Of a DNA stretch of 64,000 nucleotides, positions 17,582 to 25,523 are shown piece after piece. The stretch lies in assembly GCF_014230145.1 (NCBI RefSeq), contig NZ_JACHVC010000005.1, positions 193,501 to 257,500 of the forward strand, read 5' to 3'. A model generated the notes under the pieces. That model made no database searches. It worked only from the letters and a program-made list of their open reading frames with translations, and was not told where the DNA came from. The DNA comes from Pelagicoccus albus (GTDB taxonomy: Bacteria; Verrucomicrobiota; Verrucomicrobiia; Opitutales; Opitutaceae). Position 1 is the first letter of the stretch. Each line of letters opens with the position of its first letter. The translations under genes and the position numbers were made by a program.

Positions 17582-17645
17582 AGGCTTCCTTGGCTTCCGC
17601 GCCTCGGGCTTGACGACGAGGCGAGTGTTTCGTCAAAACCATTTC

Positions 17646-18443
17646 ATGTCTGACAACGACTCGCAGCAGGAGAACGACGTTCTATCCATCAAGTCACGCT
17701 TCGTGAGAGGCCGGAACATGCTTTACGCTAAGGCAGATTTTGGCCCGCTTTTCGTAGATTATTACCTCCACCTCAAGGACAACGATCTGAAGCTAGCTGC
17801 TGATCTTGACGATCGCCTGAAAGAGGCTTTGGCATTGTTCAGCCTGCACTGCATCTCGCGTCCGCGGAATGACATTCTAGCGTGGACCGTCAATTTCCAA
17901 GAGCCTTTGGTAAACGTGTTTTTGGCGGGCGATACGGGTACAGGCGATGTAGTTGGGCGCATCTATGACGAGGGGGTCAAGGAGGCTAAGGAGAACAGCT
18001 TTTATCAGGATTTGGTTCGTCTAAATCGCGAGCCACACCGTTCGGTGGTCGGCTTTCAAGGCGGCAGCATGATTCACGCAGTCGAAGAGTTCTATCGCCG
18101 CAGCGAGCAAAGGCCTGCCAAGTTCTTTCGACTGGAGCCGGATGTATTTGCCATCGTCGCTGCGCACCCGGACTACGATGAAGACTGGTTCGATACGCTT
18201 ACCACTGAGGACGTTCGCGGTATCGAAGCTACCGAAGAGGTAGTGGATTTGGAGACACGCTTCGTACGCTGGCACTGTGGTTGTAATCAAAACCGCATCC
18301 TAGGCGCTTTGGCTCCGACATTTCTGGCAGATCCGGAAGGTCTATTTTTGGGCGAAGAATTGATCGAGGTTAATTGTCCCCGCTGCGCGGGAAAACACCG
18401 GATTTCGCGGGAGATGTTGGAAGCCTACGTGGCGGATCAATGA
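17646..18443 (+). CDS. hslO: Redox-regulated chaperone Hsp33
   Basis: 265 residues from the ATG at 17646. The C-terminal zinc site has all four cysteines of the Hsp33 switch: Cys211 and Cys213 (WHCGCNQNRI) and Cys244 and Cys247 (VNCPRCAGK). The N-terminal domain has SKSRFVRGRN-like KSRFVRGRNMLYAKADF. In known Hsp33, oxidation releases zinc and unfolds the linker, turning the protein into a holdase for unfolding cytosolic proteins. Length is slightly short for the family, and the substrate-binding domain diverges from E. coli. An M24 peptidase follows after 63 bp. Confidence 0.88.
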   Translation: MSDNDSQQENDVLSIKSRFVRGRNMLYAKADFGPLFVDYYLHLKDNDLKLAADLDDRLKEALALFSLHCISRPRNDILAWTVNFQEPLVNVFLAGDTGTGDVVGRIYDEGVKEAKENSFYQDLVRLNREPHRSVVGFQGGSMIHAVEEFYRRSEQRPAKFFRLEPDVFAIVAAHPDYDEDWFDTLTTEDVRGIEATEEVVDLETRFVRWHCGCNQNRILGALAPTFLADPEGLFLGEELIEVNCPRCAGKHRISREMLEAYVADQ

Positions 18444-18506
18444 TAGGGCGGAGCTCGCTTCGTTCGGATCTTTACAGAAACGGCGCGGCGAGCTTGCATG
18501 CTCGTT

Positions 18507-19673
18507 ATGCCAAAGAAAAAAAGCGCCTCTAAGCGAGTGACCAAGACGTCTGCTTCTCCCCTTATTTTCGCCGATACCCAAAAGAGCGCGGATCATCTCT
18601 ACGTGGGTGGATTCTCAGTACCCGACGCATTCATCTCCTTTAAGAAGGGCCGCAAGTGGTACGCCTTGCTCAACCAGCTTGAGTTTGCCCGAGGTTTGAA
18701 AGAATCCAGCTTTGATGAGGTGCTATCTCTCGAGGTTTGGCTCGAGATGGCTCGGGAGAAATTCGAAAAGGCCAAAGTTGGCTACCCAGAGCTTGTGGCA
18801 ACCATTGCTGACGAGTTTGAGATAGAGACCTTCAAGGTACCTGCGGATTTTCCGAGTTCGCTTGCCTTTAAGATGCTCGAATTGGGGCTGAAGGTTGACG
18901 TTTGCGATGGTAGCATCTTTCCCGCTCGCGAAGTCAAAACGGAAGAAGAGCTGGGCTTCATTCGCGAAGGAAATCGTTGTAGCTCGGCAGGTATTCGAGC
19001 TGCTGAAAAGGCCATCCGCCAAAGCGTCGTTAAAAAGGGAAAACTCTATTTGGACGGAAAGGTCCTGACCTCAGAAAAACTGCGCAGTCTCATCGAAGTG
19101 GCTTGTTTGGAAGCGGGATCCGTTTCCTCCGGCACGATCGCGGCGGGAGGGGATCAAGCTTGTGATCCGCACTGTGAAGGATACGGTCCGCTTCGCGCCA
19201 ATGAGCTGATCATCGTAGATGTCTTTCCACGCGTATCGAAAACTGGATACCATGGCGATATGACCCGCACCTTTTTGAAAGGGAAGGCATCGGACGCTCA
19301 GAAAGCCCTGGTCGATGCGGTTTTCAAAGCTCAACAAGACGCGATCAAGGCGATCAAGACCGGTGTGAACGGAAAGGCGATCCATGGTGGTGTAGTGGAT
19401 ACTTTTACGGAACTCGGTTATGAGACGACTCGTGGCGAGAATGGGGCGGAAGGCTTTTTCCATGGAACTGGTCACGGGCTCGGACTTGAGGTTCATGAAG
19501 CTCCGCGAGTTTCAATCGTATCCAATAAGCTGAAACGCAATGCAGTCGTTACGGTTGAGCCGGGCTTGTATTATCCGGGCTTGGGCGGTTGCAGAATAGA
19601 GGATGTGGTTGCGGTTCGTGACGATGGAGCAGAGTTGCTCAGCTCCTACCACTATCGCTGGCAAATTCGTTAA
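18507..19673 (+). CDS. M24-family metallopeptidase (Xaa-Pro aminopeptidase-like)
   Basis: 388 residues from the ATG at 18507 (the in-frame ATG at 18498 adds three). The N-terminal creatinase-type domain covers about residues 20-145. The C-terminal pita-bread domain has the five metal ligands: Asp in IIVDVFPR, Asp in YHGDMTRTF, His in HGTGHGLGLEVHE, Glu in VTVEPGLYYPG and Glu in CRIEDVV. This is the pattern of cytoplasmic proline-specific aminopeptidases with two Mn or Co ions. Creatinase or Xaa-Pro dipeptidase activity cannot be ruled out. It lies 18 bp before the Fpg-type gene. Confidence 0.88.
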   Translation: MPKKKSASKRVTKTSASPLIFADTQKSADHLYVGGFSVPDAFISFKKGRKWYALLNQLEFARGLKESSFDEVLSLEVWLEMAREKFEKAKVGYPELVATIADEFEIETFKVPADFPSSLAFKMLELGLKVDVCDGSIFPAREVKTEEELGFIREGNRCSSAGIRAAEKAIRQSVVKKGKLYLDGKVLTSEKLRSLIEVACLEAGSVSSGTIAAGGDQACDPHCEGYGPLRANELIIVDVFPRVSKTGYHGDMTRTFLKGKASDAQKALVDAVFKAQQDAIKAIKTGVNGKAIHGGVVDTFTELGYETTRGENGAEGFFHGTGHGLGLEVHEAPRVSIVSNKLKRNAVVTVEPGLYYPGLGGCRIEDVVAVRDDGAELLSSYHYRWQIR

Positions 19674-19691
19674 TCAAAGGCCGTTCCACTT

Positions 19692-20492
19692 GTGCCTGAG
19701 CTCGCTGAGGTATTTTTTCACAGCTCGCATTGGAAAGCTGCGATCGGCGAGTCCTTCGGGCTTGCTTGGTTGCATGCGAGAACCCGTTGCTGCCGAAAAC
19801 TAGACGCAGTCGAACTGCCGACCGTAATTTCGGGTCTGACCTTAAACGCTGGATACACGCACGGAAAGCGGATGCTTTTCTCTTTTTCAGGCGGAGTGAA
19901 CTTGGAGGTCCATCTCGGCATGACCGGCTCGTTACACCGTTGCCCGGGAGGTTATCCCGAAGCTAAGCACGATCATTTTGCGCTCCAGAGCGAAGAATCG
20001 ATTCTCGTTTTTCGGGATCCTAGGCAGTTCGGGCGGGTGGAGCTGCACCTAAGTGAGGAGGGCAAGTTACCTTCGTGGTGGGAGCGTTTGCCACCGGAGC
20101 CCCAGACAGACGGTTTCGATCGGGCTTGGTTTGATTCGATGCTAGCTCGAAGGAAAGGGAGTGTATTGAAAGCTCTGTTACTTCAGCAGGATCTCTTTCC
20201 CGGTATAGGGAATTGGATGGCCGATGAGATTCTATGGCGGGCTCGTATCCGGCCGGATCGAAAATTCGGATCCCTCGACGATTCGGAGCGCTCAGAGCTT
20301 TTTGATTCAATCCGTTGGGTTAGTTCGGAGGCTTTGCGGATCATTGGCAAAGATTACAGCGACCCGCCTGTATCCTGGCTCTTCAAGCATCGCTGGAAGG
20401 ACGGCGGCATTTGCCCTGTATCGGGAGAGCCGCTTTTGCGAGAAAACATTGGCGGCCGCACAACTTGCTGGTCACCGGCAATCCAGGTTTAA
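19692..20492 (+). CDS. Fpg/Nei-family DNA glycosylase with degenerate zinc finger
   Basis: 266 residues from a GTG start whose placement is fixed by the catalytic N-terminus (M)PELAEV: Pro2 would be the Schiff-base proline and Glu3 the acid. Lys59 (HGKRML), the HLGMTGSL strand and GIGNWMADEILWRARI of the helix-two-turn-helix are present. The C-terminal zinc finger is eroded: Cys241 remains, but the other expected cysteines read Ser244, Ser261 and Ile264, while the DNA-contacting Arg256 (GGRTT) is kept. It probably removes oxidised bases and nicks the strand, possibly with a zincless finger as in NEIL1. Confidence 0.85.
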   Translation: MPELAEVFFHSSHWKAAIGESFGLAWLHARTRCCRKLDAVELPTVISGLTLNAGYTHGKRMLFSFSGGVNLEVHLGMTGSLHRCPGGYPEAKHDHFALQSEESILVFRDPRQFGRVELHLSEEGKLPSWWERLPPEPQTDGFDRAWFDSMLARRKGSVLKALLLQQDLFPGIGNWMADEILWRARIRPDRKFGSLDDSERSELFDSIRWVSSEALRIIGKDYSDPPVSWLFKHRWKDGGICPVSGEPLLRENIGGRTTCWSPAIQV

Positions 20493-20502
20493 GGCCTTTG
20501 GC

Positions 20503-21144
20503 CTAGGGAGAAAGGCGTTCGATCTTCCATGCTCCGTCCTGCTGTTTTGAGTAGTAGATACGGTCATGGATTCGGGACTTTCCACCCATCCAAAATTCGA
20601 TTGTCTCTGGTACGATGCGATAGCCTCCCCAAAAGGAGGGCAAGGGGACTTCGCCGTCTTTGAATTTGGCTTTCATCTCCTCGAATTTCGCCAGCAATAT
20701 GGAGCGGGAGGAAACCACTTTGCTTTGATTTGAAACCCATGCTCCTAGGCGGCTTCCAAAGGGGCGGCTGCTAAAGTACTTGAGCGACTCAGCGGTGGAA
20801 ACTCGCTCCACGGTGCCCGTAACAATGACTTGGCGCTCTAATAGTATCCAAGGAAAGAGGACGCAAGTTTTGGGATTGTTGGCGAGTTGTTTGCCTTTGC
20901 GGCTATCGTAGTTGGTGTAGAAGACGAAGCCTTTGTTGTCGTAAGCTTTCAGCAGTACGATTCGCTGCCATGGTTGGCCGGACTCGTCCACGGTGGACAA
21001 TGACATGGCGTTGGGCTCAGTGACCTTTCGATCCATGGCCTCCTGGAACCAAACCCGAAATTGTTCGATCGGATTAGGATCTACGGATTCTTCGGTCAGT
21101 GAGTCGTGACCATATTCTTCTCTCAATTCGCCTAGATCAGCCAT
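20503..21144 (-). CDS. pdxH: Pyridoxamine/pyridoxine 5'-phosphate oxidase
   Basis: 213 residues from the ATG at 21142-21144 (MADLGELREEYG), which matches the usual family start; an upstream in-frame ATG at 21180 adds 12 residues. FMN and substrate motifs are present: QPWQRIVLLKAYD, FYTNYDSRKGKQLANNP, SRPFGSRLGAWVSNQS and the C-terminal GGKSRIHDRIYY and WKIERLSP. It oxidises PNP or PMP to pyridoxal 5'-phosphate in the cytoplasm. It converges with the Fpg-type gene, with 10 bp between the stops. Confidence 0.95.
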   Translation of the reverse strand: MADLGELREEYGHDSLTEESVDPNPIEQFRVWFQEAMDRKVTEPNAMSLSTVDESGQPWQRIVLLKAYDNKGFVFYTNYDSRKGKQLANNPKTCVLFPWILLERQVIVTGTVERVSTAESLKYFSSRPFGSRLGAWVSNQSKVVSSRSILLAKFEEMKAKFKDGEVPLPSFWGGYRIVPETIEFWMGGKSRIHDRIYYSKQQDGAWKIERLSP

Positions 21145-21226
21145 GAGAGAAGGGTCTAGCCCTCGATCGCAGATGCGCAATGATTTTGCCTGCCCGCCAA
21201 TTTAAAAAGGGTGCCAGGCGGATGGT

Positions 21227-21466
21227 CTAGCCATCGATCTTTTTGAGGGATTGCTCAGCCATCTGGGCGATTGCCTCAAGGTTGCCCTGCAATTTCAACA
21301 GAGCGTTGTCGTCGAACATGCTGGAGAAGTCCTTGCTCTCGACTTGCTGCTCCCGATTTTGGGGTGACGATTGGACAGGGGAGGTAGAGTCGGGCTTTTG
21401 CTGCAGCTGATGGTTTTGGTAGAGTCGTGCTGTATTGAAGGAAGCGTTGGTATTGATCTGATCCAT
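21227..21466 (-). CDS. Small hypothetical protein
   Basis: 79 residues. The first half is Gln/Ser/Asn-rich and disordered-looking; the second half (SMFDDNALLKLQGNLEAIAQ then MAEQSLKKIDG) forms a likely amphipathic helix. No family recognised. It lies 46 bp upstream of pdxH on the same strand. A second frame (21276-21506) overlaps but looks like a shadow. Confidence 0.45.
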   Translation of the reverse strand: MDQINTNASFNTARLYQNHQLQQKPDSTSPVQSSPQNREQQVESKDFSSMFDDNALLKLQGNLEAIAQMAEQSLKKIDG

Positions 21467-21758
21467 CTTTTGGCGTGGGCTGTCGAGCGAGTCGTGGGTT
21501 CTCCAACGTTTGGAGAGTGAGTGAATCCGCTCAGTTACTGGTGGTACTCCAAGTAGTATGGCTTCAAATTTGTGCCTTCCAAGCTAATCCCCGCAACAGA
21601 AATAATGCATTTTAGAGGGAACACTCTACGAACTCCGCTTGAATATAGAGAGTTTTCTCTGGGTAATCTTGGCTTGGAGTGGCAGCGAGTAGGGTGTTTT
21701 TCTTTAGATTCCCAGTATCGCTTCCCCTTTTTCTCCTCTAATCCCCGCTCTTTGCTTC

Positions 21759-22607
21759 ATGAAACATTCCTTTCCCTTACACCGAAAGCTGTTCGTATCC
21801 CATTTTCTGGCCGCACTCTTAGTATCTAGCGCTGTAGGATGCTTCGTTTACTTGATGGCTCGCGACAGTATCCTTGAGCAACTCAAACACCGGTTAGGCA
21901 GCACGGCATCTTTGATTGCTCAGGAGCTGGACGCCAATCAGCTTAGGGATATCCGCTTTAAGGAGGATACCGAGAAACTAGACTACAGTGAAACTCTGGA
22001 ATCCTTGCGGGCGATGAAACGGAGCAACAGCGACATCGCATTCCTCTACGTCATGCGGAAGACTCAGGACGGGGAAGTCGTTTTCGTAGTCGATTCTGAC
22101 GAATCGGATGCTCAGGCCTTGCCGGGTGATGTTTACGAATCGGCGACAGATGAATTGAAGGATGGCTTTTTGCAGACTTCAGCCGACTCCGGTCTGACGA
22201 CTGACCAATGGGGGACCTTTTTCTCCGGCTACGCCCCACTTAAAAACGGGAAGGGCGAGTACTTGGTGGGCGTGGATATGCGTGTGAACGAGGTCCGTCA
22301 AAAACTCTACCAAATTCGGATCGCCGGCTGGATCGGACTAATGACCACCTTGGTGGTGTCGTGGTTCATAGCGACTTGGATGTCGCGGCACTTCAAGAAG
22401 CCAATCGACGCGATGGTCGAACAGGTGCAGGCAGTTGCGGCGGGGGATTTTTCGAGGAAAATCGAGATACGCCGCGACGACGAAATGGCGACTTTGTTAT
22501 CGGCGATCAACGATATGACTTCGGATCTTCAGCAAGCTCGGGAGGACAATATTCGCTTGGTCGAGTCGCTTGGCGACGCCTTCGACTCGGATCGGCGGGA
22601 GAGTTGA
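21759..22607 (+). CDS. HAMP-domain membrane sensor without an output domain
   Basis: 282 residues. One membrane helix (about 14-34) is followed by an extracytoplasmic sensor region of about 150 residues containing IAFLYVMRKTQDGEVVFVVDSDE, written as IAFLYVMRK and VVFVVDSDE, and GTFFSGYAPLKNGKGEYLVG, typical of Cache-like sensors. A second helix (about 188-206) leads to a HAMP domain (KKPIDAMVEQVQAVAAGDF, about 213-262). The protein then stops after a short coiled coil. Complete kinases, cyclases or chemoreceptors continue from here, so this may be a natural HAMP-only protein or a truncated gene. No obvious frame-shifted output domain follows. Confidence 0.75.
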   Translation: MKHSFPLHRKLFVSHFLAALLVSSAVGCFVYLMARDSILEQLKHRLGSTASLIAQELDANQLRDIRFKEDTEKLDYSETLESLRAMKRSNSDIAFLYVMRKTQDGEVVFVVDSDESDAQALPGDVYESATDELKDGFLQTSADSGLTTDQWGTFFSGYAPLKNGKGEYLVGVDMRVNEVRQKLYQIRIAGWIGLMTTLVVSWFIATWMSRHFKKPIDAMVEQVQAVAAGDFSRKIEIRRDDEMATLLSAINDMTSDLQQAREDNIRLVESLGDAFDSDRRES

Positions 22608-22678
22608 TCCTCTCGGCGAAGGGCGCAAAGGGTTGCCAAATCGAGTCGGGGCTGGCAAAGCTTCCCGAAAATACGGCG

Positions 22679-23080
22679 ATGGCGAAAGGATTGGAAAAGC
22701 ATCAGGCCCGGCAGGCGGCACTGAATCTTCTGGGAAAGGACCTTACTCGGAGGTCTGGGGCCAAGTGCGAGCTCTGCGAGGCTTCCGGGACGCCACTTCG
22801 TGTTTTCGAGGTTCCGCCCGAAGAAGAGGAGCCGGATCTCGATAAGTGCATCTTTCTTTGTGGCACCTGTAGCGAACAGCTCTCCAATCCGAAGCGTCTG
22901 GATGTCGGACATTGGCGGTGCGCCTGCCAGTCCGTATGGAGCGAAGTTCCTGCGGTGCAGGTCATGGCTGCCCGTGTGCTTGATCGGCTGGGCAAAACGG
23001 AATTGTGGGCGAGGGAAGCTCTAGAAGACGTTTATTTCGAGGAGGACATAGAGTCGTGGATTGCGAGCAAACCGCTGTAA
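22679..23080 (+). CDS. PhnA-like zinc-binding domain protein
   Basis: 133 residues from the ATG at 22679 (MAKGLEKHQARQAAL); the open frame upstream is a shadow of the HAMP gene. It has a zinc-binding pattern AKCELC near residue 30, FLCGTC near residue 65 and WRCAC near residue 88, followed by VWSEVPAVQVMAARVLDRL. This matches the N-terminal part of the PhnA domain proteins of Bacteroidota and Verrucomicrobiota. The C-terminal PhnA domain of those proteins is missing. The name comes from the phn region of E. coli; a role in phosphonate use is not established. Its end overlaps the next gene by 25 bp. Confidence 0.75.
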   Translation: MAKGLEKHQARQAALNLLGKDLTRRSGAKCELCEASGTPLRVFEVPPEEEEPDLDKCIFLCGTCSEQLSNPKRLDVGHWRCACQSVWSEVPAVQVMAARVLDRLGKTELWAREALEDVYFEEDIESWIASKPL

Positions 23081-23973
23081 AAGACAGCGTTTTCGAGTCT
23101 ATTGACGAGGCCTCATGGCAGGCCCGTGCGGAGACGCACGAGAATGTGGTCGGCCCTTACATCGATGCCTATCGGTATCGCCGTTCCAGCCGCACCAAAC
23201 ATCCGGTGCACGATTTTCTCTTCGCCTACTATCAGCTCAATCGCACCGTTATGCGAAGGTGGCGACCGGATCCTACTCAAGTTCTGCAAGGGGAGGCGGC
23301 TCGCCAATTTTTGTCCGATCCGAGGTACCGGGAAACAGAGATGGGCGTGGGGCTCGATTTCACTGCTATTTCAGAGAAAGAGTTAAAGCGAATCGCTTGG
23401 ACGGCTAACTTGATTCGGGCCGCTCGGGCGAGACCGGCACGATTCAACTGCTTCGGGTTGCACGAATGGGCGATGGTGTACAAGGCGGATGAAATCCGGC
23501 ACGAGACCACGCCCTTGCGGCTTTCCAAGGGTGAAGTCGCCAAAGTCGTGGAAAATGGCTGCATCCGCTGCTCGCATTTTGACGCTTTCCGATTCTTCAC
23601 CCCCGAGGCCCGTCCGCTTAACGAACTGCAACCTCAGAAAGAGGATCGGGACAGCTACGAACAATTTGGCTGCATCCATTTCAACATGGACCTCTACCGC
23701 TGGAGTTATAAGGGAAGCCCTTGGATCGGGTCGGACCTGATGCGTGATTGTTTCCTGCTTGCTTTGGATGCTCGCGAGCTCGACATGCGAGCTAGCCCTT
23801 ACGACCTCTCGGATTATGGCTACGAGGCGATATTGATCGAAACGTCGGAGGGCCGAGAGCGTTATGTCATCGAGCAGAAGCGTATCCACGATGCCGGTCA
23901 GGTCTTGGCGGGGCGCTTGCTCGCTCAATGCGATTTTGTGCTTTGCCAAGCAGGAGTTGCGAAAGTGTCTTAG
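23056..23973 (+). CDS. Uncharacterised protein of the family annotated as 3-methyladenine DNA glycosylase
   Basis: 305 residues from the GTG at 23056, chosen because GGAGG at 23041-23045 lies 10 bases before it. The conserved-looking core has KHPVHDFLFAYYQLNR, RRWRPDP, FNCFGLHEWAMVYK and GCIRCSHFDAFRFFTP, then FGCIHFNMDLYRWSYK. This matches a family often labelled 3-methyladenine DNA glycosylase in actinobacteria and proteobacteria, but I know of no biochemical proof and no helix-hairpin-helix is seen. Cysteine and histidine content suggests metal binding. It overlaps the PhnA-like gene, which implies coupled translation. Confidence 0.65.
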   Translation: MDCEQTAVKDSVFESIDEASWQARAETHENVVGPYIDAYRYRRSSRTKHPVHDFLFAYYQLNRTVMRRWRPDPTQVLQGEAARQFLSDPRYRETEMGVGLDFTAISEKELKRIAWTANLIRAARARPARFNCFGLHEWAMVYKADEIRHETTPLRLSKGEVAKVVENGCIRCSHFDAFRFFTPEARPLNELQPQKEDRDSYEQFGCIHFNMDLYRWSYKGSPWIGSDLMRDCFLLALDARELDMRASPYDLSDYGYEAILIETSEGRERYVIEQKRIHDAGQVLAGRLLAQCDFVLCQAGVAKVS

Positions 23974-24055
23974 GCGTTTATAGGTACTTAACCGGATTCT
24001 GTGATTTTCTTGGCTGTATTAGGTTTACAGTCATACCAGTCCCGCTAATGCATGG

Positions 24056-24068
24056 GGGTGTTACACCC
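24056..24068 (+). promoter_or_regulatory. Perfect palindrome before fadL
   Basis: GGGTGT T ACACCC, 22 bp upstream of the fadL start. It could be an operator or a small hairpin near the ribosome-binding site. No T run follows, so it is not a terminator. Confidence 0.35.
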
Positions 24069-24089
24069 TCAACCCCGTATATCTAATCT

Positions 24090-25454
24090 ATGAAATTTCG
24101 TATTTTGTCCTCTTGCGGCCTCGCTCTCGTTGGGTTTGGCCTGGGCGCCGCTAGTGTTTTTGGATCTGGATTTGCTATCCAGGAGCAAAGTGTGTCAGGC
24201 CTTGGAAATGCCTACGCTGGGGCTGCTGCCTCGGCCGAGGATGCTTCCACCGTCTACTTTAACCCCGCGGGGATGTCTTTGATTGAGAAGCCGCAAGTCC
24301 ATGTTGGCATGCATCTCATTTTTCCAGATGCGGAGTTCACCAATCTAGGCAGCACGACCTTGACCGCTCCGACCCAGGGTAGCGATTCCGTTTCAGACGA
24401 GGAAGCGATCGTGCCGAACCTCTACTACGTCGCCCCGTTGAATGATGACTTGGTCTGGGGATTGGGGATATCCGCTCCCTATGGTCTGACTACGGACTAC
24501 GACGAAGGTTGGGTAGGGCGCTATGTGGCTAAAAAGACCGAGCTAAAGACGGTGCTTTTCAATCCGTCTTTGGCGTATCGCGTTACCGACAAGCTTTCCA
24601 TCGGAGGAGGGCTCAGCTACGTGCAGTCTGACGCGACTCTGAGCAACGCGATTGATATGGGACTGGTTTATCTCAACCAGTTCCAAGCCGGAGCCATTCC
24701 AGCGAACGCGCAAACAATGGCTTTGGCCAGCGATGTCAGCGCCAATCTCGGAAGCTCTGCCTACGACGGATTTATCGAATTGGAAGGAGACGGGGACGGT
24801 TGGGGATTCAATCTGGGGGCCATCTATGAGCTGAGCGAGGACTGGCGAGTCGGCTTGCACTACCGCTCGGAAGTTGACCTCAATCTCAAGGGAACGGCCG
24901 ATTTTACGGTCGGTCCGCTCGAGAGTATCCTCGGAGCGGCCTTTGCCGATCAGGGGGGCTCAGTGGATATCACCTTGCCCGATACGCTCTCTCTTTCCGT
25001 GTTTGGCCAAGTGAACGAGCGTCTCTCGTTGATGGCAGACGTAACCAAAACGGGCTGGAGCTCATTCGAAGAGCTTCGAATCAAGTTCGAAACTGGTACT
25101 CCTTCGGACAGCGTAATCCCGGAACTTTGGGAGGATGTCAGCAAGTACAGCGTGGGAGCTACCTACAAATTCAATGACGTCTTCACCGGTCGTTTCGGTC
25201 TCGCCTACGACGAGTCTCCTGTGCCGGACAACGAATACCGCTCGCCTCGAATCCCAGACGAAGATCGAACCTGGATCTCGCTCGGTTTGAGCACCGCGAT
25301 GTCCGACTCCTTGGATCTGCACTTGGCCTACGTGAACATCTTGGTCGACGACCCTATGATCGACAACAGCACCCACTCCGCCGGACAGCGGCTCTACGGG
25401 CGAATTGACGCGTCGGTACACCTTCTGAGTTTTGGTCTGACCAAACGGTTCTAG
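24090..25454 (+). CDS. FadL/TodX-family outer-membrane transporter
   Basis: 454 residues. A signal peptide ends at VFGSG. The mature protein starts GFAIQEQSVSGLGNAYAG, followed by AEDASTVYFNPAGMSL: this N-terminal hatch with the NPAG motif is diagnostic for FadL-type channels. Then comes a 14-stranded barrel ending in the terminal phenylalanine (LTKRF). Family members move long-chain fatty acids or other hydrophobic compounds across the outer membrane; the substrate here is unknown. Monocistronic, with a terminator 20 bp after the stop. Confidence 0.92.
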   Translation: MKFRILSSCGLALVGFGLGAASVFGSGFAIQEQSVSGLGNAYAGAAASAEDASTVYFNPAGMSLIEKPQVHVGMHLIFPDAEFTNLGSTTLTAPTQGSDSVSDEEAIVPNLYYVAPLNDDLVWGLGISAPYGLTTDYDEGWVGRYVAKKTELKTVLFNPSLAYRVTDKLSIGGGLSYVQSDATLSNAIDMGLVYLNQFQAGAIPANAQTMALASDVSANLGSSAYDGFIELEGDGDGWGFNLGAIYELSEDWRVGLHYRSEVDLNLKGTADFTVGPLESILGAAFADQGGSVDITLPDTLSLSVFGQVNERLSLMADVTKTGWSSFEELRIKFETGTPSDSVIPELWEDVSKYSVGATYKFNDVFTGRFGLAYDESPVPDNEYRSPRIPDEDRTWISLGLSTAMSDSLDLHLAYVNILVDDPMIDNSTHSAGQRLYGRIDASVHLLSFGLTKRF

Positions 25455-25474
25455 CGAAACTTAGGACTCTTTCC

Positions 25475-25510
25475 AACGCCGCTCGCGACCTGTTCGCGGC
25501 GGCGTTTTTT
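25475..25510 (+). terminator. Terminator after fadL
   Basis: AACGCCGC (25475-25482) pairs with GCGGCGTT (25498-25505) with an inner CGCG/CGCG pairing, followed by TTTTTT. Confidence 0.85.
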
Positions 25511-25523
25511 GTAGAAACCGAAC

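Noticed and set aside
22361-22678. N-terminal extension of the PhnA-like protein
   Set aside because: The upstream frame overlaps the HAMP sensor in another phase and its translation has no family resemblance. The ATG at 22679 begins the recognisable part.
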